Positions 36,559 to 48,912 of a DNA stretch of 64,000 bases are shown here, piece after piece (position 1 is the stretch's first letter; the number at the start of each line of letters is the position of its first letter). The notes under the pieces are model-generated. The model was given only the letters and a program-made list of their open reading frames with translations, was not told where the DNA came from and searched no databases. This stretch comes from Macrotrachela quadricornifera (Eukaryota; Rotifera; Eurotatoria; Philodinida; Philodinidae). Made by a program: the position numbers and the translations under genes. Where the stretch lies: assembly GCA_022393335.1 (NCBI GenBank), contig JAJEKB010021543.1, forward strand, positions 2,460,254 to 2,524,253. Reading direction: 5' to 3'.

Positions 36559-36708
36559 GTTGTGTGAGTGTCGAAAAGAATTGCAGAAATGTCTTGAACC
36601 TTGAAGAAATACCAGTAATATTGAACGATTAGTTATACTATTTGCTACAAGAGTTGACAATCTAGAAAGAACAGATGCATAAATTGCACTAATACAATCT
36701 ACGAACAA

Positions 36709-39060
36709 GAGCCGCGAACGTGCTCGTATGAAGGGAGCTAATCCTGTATGCGAAGAATTCGTTGTAGTAACAATTAATCAGTCGTAGAAAGCGAATCAGA
36801 TGCGCTAGTTAAAGTTTTGGAAGTTGCTTGTAAGCTTACTACGGACGACATGTAAAGGTTTTTATAAACCGTTAAAAGATGGTAGTTTAAAACTCTTCCA
36901 GACTGTCTGAATCTGGTCCCACAGGTTGTGAAAGATTATGTGGGCATAATTCATGGAATTTCTTTTAGTCTGTGATGTCCTAAACATGATCGGAGCATCA
37001 TACTTCGATATTCTTTCAAAATATCTCCGTATTATTAATTGAGGTAACGCAACGGACGTTCTTCCCGTATACTCAAGACGGCTTTTAAACAGTTTCAGGT
37101 TTTAATATATAACTGGAATTCATACTCACAAAAACATAACTAATGTTGAGCCGTAGGTGTAGATGCGTACAAAAATTGGTAAACATTTACATGCACATAC
37201 ACTCTCAAGAATGAAAAGTGCGAATTTGAGGTTAATTTTTGCGAATAAATAACTAAACGATTTAACAATAGTTAAAAAAGTGATGTTCACGAGAAAAAGC
37301 AGAATAATTTTCTAGATGAACGTTACTCACGTAATTAACCACGCAGATATTTCGATGTACAAAATGTGATATTGATGAAAAATGAAAAACAGTAAAGATG
37401 AAACTAAAACTATTTATCTGATCAAATGTTCGAAATGTTCGTTTTCATTGTTCATACACAGATATGTTCTTTGAATCTATTTATCGAAAGTTTTCTTACT
37501 CAAATTAATTCAAAATTTGTATGGTTGAGGCTTCACTACCTTATACTTGATAAAAAACAAATTTTCGAGCGACACATCGAAAAAGTACACTATGTGTGTA
37601 TAATGAAGATGACCACTTCGAAAATCTGATGAAATCAAAATAAGTCGATATCTTTCTTTTTTTTTTCATTCTAAATCAGTCTTATTTCACATATTGAAAG
37701 AGTCGCGTGATTAATTACACAGTGAGACGAAGAGGAAAAATTTTAAAAAAAGAACTAAACAAACAAAAAGAGCATGCATGAGTGATGATGTAGTGTAATA
37801 CAACAACGCGGAAAAAGAAACGGAGAATAATATACATTTGAAGGATTTATGAAAGTATACCGTATCAAATACCCTTTCATGTAGTCTTTCGTAGGGTGTA
37901 TGGGAAAATATATGAGCCGCATAAATCCTTCTTCATGTCACACGGAAGAATATATAAACGATTTAAGAAAAATGTTTTATACTCAGAAAGGGACGCGAAA
38001 ACCTACCTAAAAGTGTAACAGAGGTTAATCAATCTATCTTAAATTGAAAAACTTTCAGGAAATCTATTATATATTAGGAAGTAAAAATTTTATTTCTAAT
38101 TAAGCAATATTTAAATTAATGGGATAATATATCTACCTCAACTAAATAAAAGAATCGTGTTTCTACCTAAAATATATATAAATGAAACAAATGGACTGTG
38201 TATCTTTATGGATACATGATATGACATTTTCTGTGCACAGATCATTCCTTGCATTATACTACTACGTTGTCCATTATATGAAAGGTTGTTTATAGGGGAA
38301 GCATTATGCAAAACGAGGACTACATAAACTAAGAAGAAAAAACAGATCATTATTAATTAGAATTAATGAGTGTTGAATCAAATATTCAAAAATTGAAGAT
38401 CGATCTAGCTACGTTAAAATAATTTTCACGTAAGCAAATATTAAAACCGTTATCATTTTTCTGATTCGATCATCAACTTTTTCATATTTTTTCATTTAGT
38501 CTGGGTTGCTGTTCCAACAAGCATTTCAGTAGAGAGTACATATGTAGTTTTTTCTTCTCTTATATTGTTATTCAGAAAGGTGTAAAAACTTGAATGATTG
38601 TCAGCAGAGATAAGTGGAATACTCGAAATGATCGTACTCGGGAGTAAAATATTCAAAATTTTCGATGCAATATATTATATGGAAAACGTTCGTTGATTTT
38701 GCAACCTTTCACTCTTTCACAGCGATGCGGTCCACCGATGCATTTCACTATTTTTTTACAAAAAAATTTATAAAGAAATAGTTTTCCTTCATTTATTAAT
38801 ATGCGGGAGGTTATACGTAAGGTATGATTTTCTCTGCTCGTGCTAGTTTTAAAATCATTTATTGCATACCCTAGTCCATTCTCCCTTGTCTAATCACCAG
38901 AGAATCCCTGATAAAACTCTCCGGAGATTTAAGAGGGAGTTTTCGGTGAATCCCTGAGTATTGTATAGGGAGTGGCTTAAAAAGTAAAGAATGTGTTATT
39001 ATAGACCAATACATGACATATTTCAGTGATATTATCACTGAAATTTTGCTTCACTAAAAC
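36709..39060. other. 2.3 kb without a recognisable gene
   Basis: Upstream flank of the acyl-CoA synthetase relic plus AT-rich sequence. Open frames at 37426-37629 and 38138-38350 look random. Confidence 0.4.
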
Positions 39061-39238
39061 ATCAATAGACAGATAGATAGATAGGTAGGCAAGTAGATAG
39101 ATAATCTATCTATTTGTCTGCCTATCTATCTACCTACCCACCTATCTATCTACCTACCTACCTATCTATATATACCTATCTACCTACCTACCTACCCACC
39201 TGTCTATCTATCTATCTACCTACTTACCTACCTACCTG
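39061..39238. repeat. TAGA/TCTA microsatellite with internal inversion
   Basis: GATAGATAGATAGGTAGGCA runs to about 39100, then the array flips to its complement (CTATCTATCTACCTACC...) to 39238. Tetranucleotide units TCTA and CCTA alternate. Confidence 0.95.
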
Positions 39239-39657
39239 TAGTATAGGTTGAATTGTATTTAACAATAAACCCTTTAATAGCTACATATACTTGATGAAAA
39301 CAAATAGAACTATTGGAATAAAGCAGAGTATTATCATTATCATCAGTATCTGGTGAATAATCTAATTCAGAAGTGGGGTTTATTTCATTGTCAATATAAT
39401 CATTACTGTTCTTATTGTGTATAAAGGAATTTAGTTCAATTTCATCATTCAAATTATTCATTTCGTAAAAATAATTATTAGTATCATTCTAGACCATTTC
39501 ATATTCATTCACTAGCCTTATATTCTCTTTTTGATGAATGCTAATATCATTACCTTGTTGAGAAAGAGTTTGTATCCGTACTTTGAAGACGATTGAATAC
39601 ATTACTGATGCGTTGATGATAAGCGCTACAACGTTCAGCATTAACATTGATGCTCAT
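39228..39657 (-). pseudogene. Possible gene remnant, family unknown
   Basis: From ATG 39657 a frame starting MSINVNAERCSAYHQRI reads to about 39556. A one-base frame change then continues as QQGNDISIHQKENIRLVNEY, meets one stop, and goes on as an Asp/Asn-rich acidic stretch (MNNLNDEIELNSF...) to 39228 in the microsatellite. The mixture of charged and aromatic residues looks coding, but one frameshift and one stop suggest decay. No family recognised. A spliced gene cannot be excluded, since GTAATG follows ACAAG. Confidence 0.35.
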
Positions 39658-39937
39658 ATTTAAAAATATTTGGAATGTATCTAAACGATTAAACTGATAA
39701 AAAAATATTCATTAAATAAAAATTATATTTCAATTCATCAATTGGTAGAATAGAAATTCTATAAAGAAAAAAATAAAAATATTAGACGATAATTTACTTC
39801 CATGAAAAAAAAATTGTGTTAATAATGAAACTTTAATTGATAGTTTCTACCAGGGGGGAAAAGCTGATTGCAATCAAGCCATCTTTGACAATCAGAAATG
39901 GATCATAGTGAACCTGCTTTCCCGCTATTGTATGAAC

Positions 39938-41107
39938 CAGGGCTCCGCGTGCGATGGGATGGGACGAAAAAAGTCGTCCCATGGGATGAATTTTTTTTTA
40001 ACTGTCCCATAGGATGGGACGATCATTTTTTAAAACCAGTCCCATCCCATGGGATAGTATCAAAAAAAATTTTCATCCCATGGGATGGTACAAAAAAAAA
40101 ATCTTCGTCCCATAGGATGGGATGGGACAGAAAACTTTTGTCCCATCCCATCCCATCCCATGAATTCTCATACAGTCAAATTTCGTTTCAATTACAAAGG
40201 TCCTGTATAATTATCGACTCTATCAACGACACTAAGCGTTTCAGAAGATCATGCTATATTCTCAGTTTTATTATAATCAAGTCTACAATCATTTTTTATC
40301 TGCCTTAAAAATACTTATCATCATTTGCATAAACACAGAATGATAAGTAAGAGAATATACTCATCAGATGGACTTTCAAGAATAGACGATGAATCTTTGA
40401 CAGACATACTATAAAGATGTTACAGCTGTCGACTGTATAATGAACGGAGATAGATCGTCGTTAAGTGTGAGTGTGTACAACCCTCCTTTATTCCGAAAAA
40501 TTCATCCCTTTTTATATCAACAAAAAGACATCACACATGACGAGAGAGATGGAAAAAAGAGAAGAAAACAAAGATATAAGAGAAATATTTCCTACATATT
40601 TCTCTCTGATAAAGATGATCACATGGCCATCTTACACAATAACGAAAAGAGAGGAGAAAGACAAGAAAAATTTGTTTTAAATAAAAGTGCTTGTTTCTAT
40701 CACAGTATATTTAATTTAACCATTGTCTTTGTTTATACTTTGATTCATTCTTGTCAATTTTAACACCACTTAGCGGTTGTGCTAGGTAACCAGTTAAAGA
40801 CTAATAAAAAATACTTTTCTAATTGTTTTGTTCGAAGTTCAAACCATCAAATGAGACATCTATATTGAAGGAATTTTTTTCTCAATCAGTAGAAAGTTTT
40901 TACAGAAAGTACAGATTTCACGAGATAAAATGAAAGGCTAAAAAATTCTCATCCCATGAGATAGGATGGGATTTTAAAAAAAAATTTCATCCCATGGGAT
41001 GGGAGGATCCTCAAACCTTGCTGTCCCATCCCATCCCATGGGACGTTCTCCACAAAAATCTGTCCCATGGGATGGGATGGGATTATCCCATCCCACGCGG
41101 AGCCCTG
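39938..41107. mobile_element. hAT-like MITE with GGGATGGGA arrays, perfect TSD
   Basis: Ends CAGGGCTCCGCGTG (39938) and its inverse CACGCGGAGCCCTG (ending 41107). The identical octamer GTATGAAC flanks both sides (39930-39937 and 41108-41115). Inside each end are runs of CCCATGGGATGGGA-type motifs (39950-40160 and 40950-41095). The central 0.8 kb is AT-rich; open frames at 40440-40763 have no family resemblance. Non-autonomous. Confidence 0.9.
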
Positions 41108-41556
41108 GTATGAACATACCATAGTGCTGTTCGGACCATATGAAAGACGACTACCACTAATCTCGAGATCGGCCTTGCAAGTCTATACTTTATCTTTATA
41201 ATAGAGGAGAAAAATCCTACTAACATCTGATTAGTTGAGGGCTTTTCTTAATTGAACAATCAGATTTTAGTGGAATTTTTTTCACTTATTGTAAGGATAA
41301 AACATAGCCCTGCTCGAACCAACGTAAGGAAGAGTAGGGAACATCTTTGATACGGCCCGAAGAACGCCATTATATGCCGATACTAGAGTAAAGAAAATCT
41401 CAAAGTTATTTGACATTTGCGTAAGACAATCACTAGCATTTAATTTTAAGTAGATTAAGCCTTAAATAGAAGAAACATAAATCCAGTATCAAATTCTATG
41501 TAAAAAAACTCAATTTTAAGTTAATTTAAAATGTTCACCTTATTGGCAATCACCAA

Positions 41557-42148
41557 TAGGGGTGGAGCGTTCCCGTTCCGTTCTGAGGAACGGGAACGCG
41601 AGTATCGTTCCCGTTCCAAGAACGGGGAACTCAAGTACCGTTCCCGTTCCAAGAACGGAGAACGCAACATCTGCTTCAATAGTTGAGCACGCGGGAATAA
41701 AGGGACATGGCCAATCTGGGTCAAGCTAATGATTTATCCGTTTGAACAGCATCTTGATTTTTCCTGAAAAACTTCAAAAATTCAAAAGATTATTAACAGT
41801 TTTAGAGAGCGAAGCACGTTTCAAATTCAAATTTTTAAGAAATCTGAACATATTTTGAATTTCTCATTTCCTAGTAACAGATAGCATGAGATGCGTTCCC
41901 CGTTCCTGTGAACGAAGAATGCATATTCCGTTCCGCGTTCTTAGGAACGGGAACGGTAATTGCGTTCCCGTTCCTAAGAACGGGAAACGCATAAACATTT
42001 CTACGCAAAAAGATAAAAAAAAGACAAATATAAGTAGTTTAGTATGTTTAAAAATGCTGGAAAATGTAAAATAGGATGCGTTCCCCGTTCTTGGAACGGG
42101 AACGCAACCCTCGTTCCCGTTCCAAGAACGGGGAACGCTCCACCCCTA
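41557..42148. mobile_element. hAT-like MITE with GGAACGGGAACG arrays, perfect TSD
   Basis: Ends TAGGGGTGGAGCGTTCCC (41557) and the inverse, ending CGCTCCACCCCTA at 42148. The octamer ATCACCAA flanks both sides (41549-41556 and 42149-42156). Clusters of GTTCCCGTTCCAAGAACGGG, in both orientations, fill the subterminal regions and form palindromes. A middle cluster also lies at 41890-41990. Open frames across it are repeat artefacts. Confidence 0.9.
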
Positions 42149-42860
42149 ATCACCAATAATCATTCGCAGAGCCGGCGCAATCAGGGTATTACCATTTCCC
42201 CTGCGTTTGGAAAATATTACTGGAATTTTCCCCAATTTTGGAAAATGTTGTCTCCGATTTTGGGATGTACTATCTCTGATCTCCGGCTGGACCACGAGAC
42301 TAGAGACCAGTTGCTGGAACAGATAGTACTCCTAAAAAACCCAAGTGAAGTGCAAAAAAAGAAAGGTCTTCAACTCTGTTTTTTAGAGAAACTTAGGTGC
42401 TGCAAATGGAAAAAATTCCAAAAATCGAGTCAGGCAAAAAATTTGTTGACGTTTCTCCGTTTTGGATATACTTACCCCCTACTCTGACCTCTTCGCTCTG
42501 GCTCTGATCATCGATCATTCAAACCAATCAAAAATTCAACTTTTTCCACTCGCCCGTGCTGGTATTTTGGCTCTTTATGATGACGCTTTTTGTGACTTAA
42601 TTCATCAAATTTCTGGAAAGCAAGAGATTGAGTTGCTTGCTTTTCAAGCACGGAATGAAATTAACTTATTTCTCGGATGTAAAGGTGGCACTGACATACT
42701 ATAACTTAAATCTGAACAACTAAATACTTTTCAAAGTATACATGCATTACATTAAGCAATGTAACTCCTGTCCTTTAACTAGAACTTGAATTACTGATCA
42801 GTAATGCCATTAAATTTAATTGATCACTTTTTCAGCTCTACTAGCCACAAACGGTCATAA
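42149..42860. other. Inter-element sequence, weak open frame
   Basis: An 80-residue plus frame at 42462-42704 (contains LARAGILALYDDAFCDLIHQ) looks somewhat protein-like, but it has no splice context or family match and could be a transposon remnant. Confidence 0.25.
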
Positions 42861-43397
42861 AAAGTGAGCTCGAATGGCCGTAAACTCGAAATTTCGAGCT
42901 TACTTCACGCCTGTCTACATTTTACCACTGGAATCAGTCCATGTTTTATATTTCATAGCAAATAGTAGGCCTAAGTGTGTGACAGTTTTTACCACAAAGA
43001 AGCTGTTTAGCAGGCATACCCATAGCTCTAGTCATTAATTAATTATTAATTAATTACTCATTGAACATCATGAGTAATTGTGAGTACTTTTGAGTATCTA
43101 TGAGTAGTTACTCATTGATGATCAATGATACTCAACGATCATCATGAGTACTTGTGAGTAATTTTGAGTACTTACTCATTGATCATCAATGAGTACTGAT
43201 TGATGATCAACGAGTAACTACTCATAAATATTCACAAGTACTCATGACGATCAATGAGTAATTAACTAATAGCTAGTTAGTGACTAGAGCTATCAGATAC
43301 TGATTTGTAAATCTTAAAACATGGATGGAATTTGATTGGTAAAATATGGATGCGCAAGTGAGCTCGAAATTTCGAGTTTACGTGTCGAGCTCACTTT
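42861..43397. mobile_element. Inverted-repeat element with AAAGTGAGCTCGA ends
   Basis: AAAGTGAGCTCGA at 42861 and its inverse TCGAGCTCACTTT ending at 43397. The similarity continues inward for about 50 bp through GTAAACTCGAAATTTCGAGC. Another element (43022-43293) lies inside. No target-site duplication recognised. Confidence 0.65.
43022..43293. mobile_element. Nested MITE with GAGTA/TGATCA motif array
   Basis: Ends ATAGCTCTAGTCATTAA and its near-inverse, ending TGACTAGAGCTAT. The interior is a dense array of TTACTCATTGATGATCAATG-type motifs in both orientations. Sits inside the AAAGTGAGCTCGA element, so it is the younger insertion. Confidence 0.65.
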
Positions 43398-44402
43398 GTT
43401 TGACCCCACAAACACCATCTTATCCACTTTACCAACAGCAAGTGTATCATCATCGTGCCCTTCAATTTATACTCCTTCATCATCAGAGGCACTGATATTT
43501 GCTACTTCATTTAACTCATCTTCACTTAACCCTTCAGCAAGACACTAGAGATTTGTATCTGATTTTATCTTCATTGCTGAAATTTGATAGCAATTTATCT
43601 AACTGTTATTATTCATACATTCTGTTTTGCTCTGAAAATTCACTGATAAAATCGTCGTATTCATATAATGTACCAAGACACAATTCTTATCTTCGCTGAA
43701 AATAACTCGAATAGGTGATTTTTCCTTATAAAAGGAGCATAATAATCATTGGCAATCTAGGCAATCAAAAATTTTGCTTTTTCCCCCTTGGGTTTTTTTC
43801 AGAAACTCTCTCAGAAGTTTCCTTAGAATTGTAAAGAGATTGTTGATAATATGAAACTATTCGTCAATTTGTTTCCCTCAAAAATATTCTTGTCATATGC
43901 CAAATATTCCATGTTGAAGAATTTTTCTATTACATTTCAATCTGACTTTCTTTCAATGAATGTCGGAGATAAGTCATCAGACCTTCGTTCTACCAAGACA
44001 ATATTCAAGATTCGAGTGCTATATTTTACTGGTTGAAATGATACATATTGATTATCATTCCTGACTAAGGATAAGCTTGACCGATGAATAATTATACAAA
44101 GACTCTACTTGTCATTTTTCACAAACATCTGTTTTGAGATATCCATGTATTTCACACTATAATCAATGGCTGTCAAATACGAAACAGACAAATTAATTCG
44201 CACCTACATAGTTTTATCTAGAATGATAATAAGCTTTATTTTGTCATAATGGTTCAACAATTGCGTGAAGTTTGTTTTATCAACTATTCGTCTTATCTAG
44301 TGTGAAATAAAAGAAATCAATGTCCTAATCTAGACATACATAATTAATGATGGTATGAAAATCTTCTTGAACCTTGTTTTTTGACAATATGTCTGAAAAA
44401 AA
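43398..44402. other. Intergenic upstream of the F-box relic
   Basis: A Ser/Thr/Pro-rich frame ending at 43548 and two short frames at 43499-43699 and 43851-44036 are not convincing. No gene called. Confidence 0.35.
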
Positions 44403-45989
44403 ACTAAAAGGAATTTGAAATCGTTAACCAATGAAATTTTGCTGGGTATATTAGAATTTTTCGGTACCGTTAACCTTTTTTGTGTCTTTAACGGTCTCAA
44501 CTCTTGTTGTGACACACTTCTCTTTGTCGAATTCAGAAAATAGCACCTTAATTTCCGATCCAACTCCTAGTTGGACTTCGATCTAATTTCTACACAATAT
44601 CTACCATTAATTTTTGATCGAGTCACTTCACTTCGTCTTTCTTATGGTTTCATTTGTGATCACTCTCATTCATTCACATTGATTTAAAAGAAACTTGCAA
44701 TGAACAATGATTAGAACCTTTCTATCTTGCTCAACTCACACATGTGATGTTGACTATATCGAATGAGTCTAGTGTAGATGAAATGCGTTCCTTGATCAAG
44801 TATATCTTCTAACTACCCAAATTTATCCATCACCATTCGGACTATATATGTTCTATACTCAGCATGAAGAGATTTTTTATGATTTTGATAAGTCTCGTCT
44901 ACTATTGAATCTTCTGCTTTAAAGAATGTTTCATTGAATGATGTGGATCATATTCGTCTCGTGAAACATACATCATGGGAAGATGATGGTCGATTGTTGT
45001 CAACTATTGCATCATCAGTGATTACATTGAATCTCTAATTCAATGGTTCATCATATTCGTTGAAGAATGTTTTGAAAAATATACCTAGTTTATATCAGTG
45101 AACGCTCGAAATATTTGAAATTTACTCGAATGGATATGAATGGTAAGATATCATTGTAAATCTTTTTACCGAACGCGAATCTTTCGACTTTGGAATAAAT
45201 TTCACATTTCTGAATGATAATGTGACCAATAAACAAGTGGATGATCTACTTGATTCATTTCGAACTTCTTTCTGACTTGAAGAACGTCAGTTGCTTGTTC
45301 GATGTGATTATTACCTAAGAAGCAATAGTGAAGAGAGTAATCTCTACATTTTACCGTGTGAGTTTGATAACCTAGGTGCAATACAGAAGTGAGTGAGCAC
45401 ATTTAAATTATCCAAATGGATTTGCCCAGACATTCGAGACTATTGAGTATCGGATAATTTCCATAATATTGTATACTTTGATGATTCATTTCGAAACTAT
45501 GTGAATGTTTTTCTGGGATGCTTTTCTAGTATTCACAATTTTTTTATCAGTATGTCGTTGAATGATGATCACTGGTCTATGGTTTTAACATTAGATCAAT
45601 TGGCTTCAGTTCGTATTATTATAGATAACAATGAGTATTAGTCGCGACGACAAACTTTGCTCGATCAAGCACTTCATCTCCATTCGTTGGCTTATATTTT
45701 TACTCGCAATGAAGGCGATATTGTTCTTCAAATCTTCGAGCATTAGGGCTTCGATATTATCATTATGATTCGCCAGCACATTATCGAATGATTGAAAGAC
45801 TATTTGCCGTCTATGTGCTCAATTCACTGAAGATTAGATAGTGTTATTGGAATGTGGATTAATGAGACAATCAATAAATGTTTCGATCACATGACTGCAT
45901 TTCTTTATTATATATGAAAAGAAGAATTGCTGGTTATGGAGATACCTAACAATCAACTATCACTAATTGATTTTCGTTTTTTTTTATGA
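44403..45989 (+). pseudogene. Decayed F-box family gene, many stops, frame preserved
   Basis: One frame (codons starting at positions divisible by 3) carries family-like sequence from an F-box start (SLTNEILLGILEFFGTVNLF, 44421) through long LRR-like segments (DVDHIRLVKHTSWEDDGRLL; FISMSLNDDHWSMVLTLDQL; LLDQALHLHSLAYIFTRNEG) to a tail with LKDYLPSMCSI and IGMWINETINKCFDHMTAFL. About 23 internal stops occur (mostly TGA, some TAG and TAA), but no net frameshift over 1.59 kb. Bdelloids carry many intact relatives of this architecture, presumed SCF ubiquitin-ligase adaptors (established for F-box proteins generally). Family identity is from remembered patterns, not a search. Confidence 0.75.
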
Positions 45990-46923
45990 TTTCAATATCA
46001 TTGACGAAATATTTTTTGATCTTATTAAATGATACCATCAAAAATCACTCTTGTACATCCATATGCACATGAGAAGTGTTGATAGTGTGAAATTAAAAAC
46101 GACTAGTTCAAGTATTCTTTTACTTTTTAGTATTATTTGAAGGATTTTTTAATACGAAATCTTTACTTATACATTTGCACTCTACGAACAACCATCTTGA
46201 AAAATATATATTTATTTAATGTCTTTCATAAATAGAAACTTGTCGATAAAGGTTTCTTTATCAGTTATCAATACTTGAGATATAAATAATATTTTGCCAC
46301 TTGTCAAAAATCACTTATATTGTGCTTCAGTATTATTCGAATAATTTGTTTTTCGACCATATATATATATATATACATATATATTTCACACTCATTTACT
46401 TTTTATTCGTCACCATGTGAATTTATATACTGCATGTTAATTATTCTACAGAGTGTCAATAAGTACGAAGGACATGCATATTTACATAAAGAAAAAGAAC
46501 TGAGTTTTAAAATACATTTATACACGTAACGCGGCATAGAGGCAATAGAAAGAAAAACATATATATATATACATTATGATTATCGATTATATCAAGTAAA
46601 ACTAATAGAAATACAAATCACAAAAAAAATATACAATAAAATGGTTTCAACGCTAGAAAAGGGTAATATAAAATATATATTTTATAGGTTATCTTATCTA
46701 TTAACGATAAATTTAAGTACAATAATATTTTATTGAACGGTTATTTCAGTGTTTTATCCAGTGACGGAGTCCTTCCCTTCTCCGAATTTATGATTATTGT
46801 GCTTTATACTATATTTTTATTCTTCCAACAATAGATTTACGTTCCTACTCAGAATAAAAATTCTTAAAAAAACATTGAGTTACTTATTAATTGTGTTTTC
46901 TGTATCTCATAGCTATTCGTAAG
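45990..46923. other. Intergenic, AT microsatellites
   Basis: Short (AT)n tracts near 46360-46385 and 46558-46572. Holds the promoter of the following channel gene. No gene. Confidence 0.4.
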
Positions 46924-48912
46924 ATGGATATTCTTCAAGATCCTAACGAACACAATAGTGCGATTCCTGTTGTCATTCGTCTTATTTTTCTGCGAATTGG
47001 TATGTCTTGTTAAGAATTTATCATTCTAATGATCTTTTAGGTTTTTTAGTAAATTCTTTTGATTTGATAGAATGAAATTATTTTTAATAATTTATAGGTG
47101 AACTTGATACTCAAAAGGAAAAATTTGAAGCTCATATTGTTATCGAAGCTCAATGGTTTTTATCCTCTAAAGATAATCAAAATAATTTTATTTCTTCTCT
47201 TTCAACTAATGATCAAATTGAATTAGACAATGGAAAAATAGTTAAACTTCCGGAAGATTATTTTGAAAAGAATTGGCATCCACGATTATTTGTTCTTAAT
47301 ATAAGTCGAGATCATGATAAAGAAATAAAATATAGTATGAAAAAAATAAATTCTCAAATACAAATTCATGAATTTCATGATATTCATGGATATTTTTATT
47401 CACAATTTGATTTACATCATTTTCCAAATGATATACAAGAATTAAATATATCAATTGGATCAATTCTATTTGATACAGAAGTTATTTTAGAAGCTAATAC
47501 AAATCGACCATCAGGTATTAATCATGAAGCATTTTTTGATCAACAAGAATGGAAATTATATAATCATGTTGAAACAAAAACTAAATTTATTAAAGGATTT
47601 TTATTTCAAAATGATGACGATCATGAAATAGATACACCAGGACATGATAGAAAACGATCAATTTTAATAGTTTCTTGTCATGCAGGTAAATAATCATTTA
47701 TTTACGAAAGTTTACATGTAGATCATTACTTGCTTTTTTCAATTTCAAAAAATTCTGATAGTGATATTATTTCATATATTTATTTTATTAGCTCGTCGAT
47801 CATCATATTTTTATTGGAATGGTTATTGTCTAATATTTTTAATAACATTAATAAGCTTTAGCTCATTTTCTATTCCACCTAAGTATAGATTTTAAAATCT
47901 TCTAGATTTTTTTTCAAGAATTTATTTTTCTATTGTAGTACACTTCAAAATCGGATTAGTATAACATGTACACTTTTGCTTACATCGATTGCTTTTCGAT
48001 GGACTGTTAGCAAATCTTTGGTAAATTGTTGTATATATTTAGTGTGTCAAAATTTTTTTAAGTAGTTAAAAGATGATGACTTTCAGAGTATTAAACTGAA
48101 AAACACAACGATCAGATGATTATCGATAAACATTCTTGATACATATGAAATTCTGTTTTGAACCACTGAGGCAATTCATAAAAAGTTTGTAATATTTTTG
48201 TTACACTTGATATGTTGGAAAATAATGATATATTGTACATCGCTACTTTTATTCAGCTAAAAAAGGCATCAAAACAAATAAAAATATCTTTATTCAGATT
48301 TTGTAGACCTTTTAACGGTGAACGCTTTTGGATTTTTCCATGTGAAGTTTACGGACATTGTGGAAAATAGAATTCTCATGTATACTTTTCACTTTGAGTA
48401 TAGAAAAACAAAACATCAAAGTCGTTATTACCATTTTTTTTGTAGAGCTTTTCATAACATATCTTTTAGGAAAAAAAAGATCAAGATTTTATCATTTAAT
48501 TAATCCAAGATATACTTAAAAAAATAATGTTTTTCTTTTATAGCCAAATATACCTTATTTAACGACAATTGATCGATATGCTATTATGTCTATTGTTGTT
48601 TTGGTTGTTCTTTGTGGTTGGCATGCAACAATTGGTACTATTGTTTTTATTCGGGATCATTACGATGCATTAAATCCCGATTCACGTTGGACATGGCTTG
48701 ATCGAATAGTATTCTTTGTTCTTCTTGGTTTATATATAATTATACATTTAATAATGAGTATTTGGCATTGGCGTGTGCCTCTTGCAAAACACCGATATAT
48801 GAAAATACTAGATGATCGTTATAACGAAATCGTAGAAAAAAATAAACCACGAAGTCATTCTCTGTCAAGATCGAGTACAAATGGTATGATAAATGATCAT
48901 TATATTGTGTAA
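46924..48912 (+). CDS. Cys-less pentameric ligand-gated ion channel-like protein
   Basis: Five exons join in phase: 46924-46999, 47098-47685, 47792-47882, 47939-48020, 48544-48912 (1206 nt, 401 aa). The extracellular part begins with VVIRLIFLRIGELDTQKEKF, then IEAQWFL and NWHPRLFVLNI, followed by GYFYSQFDLHHFPNDIQELN, matching the loop before the Cys-loop position of pLGICs. The disulphide cysteines are absent, as in prokaryote-like members. Exon 3 supplies TM1 (WNGYCLIFLITLISFSSFSI), exon 4 the pore helix TM2 (RISITCTLLLTSIAFRWTV), exon 5 TM3 (AIMSIVVLVVLCGWHA) and TM4 (VFFVLLGLYIIIHLIMSI), with a Ser/Arg-rich tail. No signal peptide is evident in the short first exon, so an upstream exon could be missing. 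Ligand and ion selectivity unknown. Confidence 0.85.

Noticed and set aside
40440..40763. 107-residue plus frame inside the 39.9-kb MITE
   Set aside because: Charged low-complexity sequence with no transposase motif; lies in a non-autonomous element.
41521..42487. Arg/Glu- and Pro-rich frames around 41.5-42.5 kb
   Set aside because: Mostly translations of GGAACG repeats; the part beyond 42148 has no recognisable domain.
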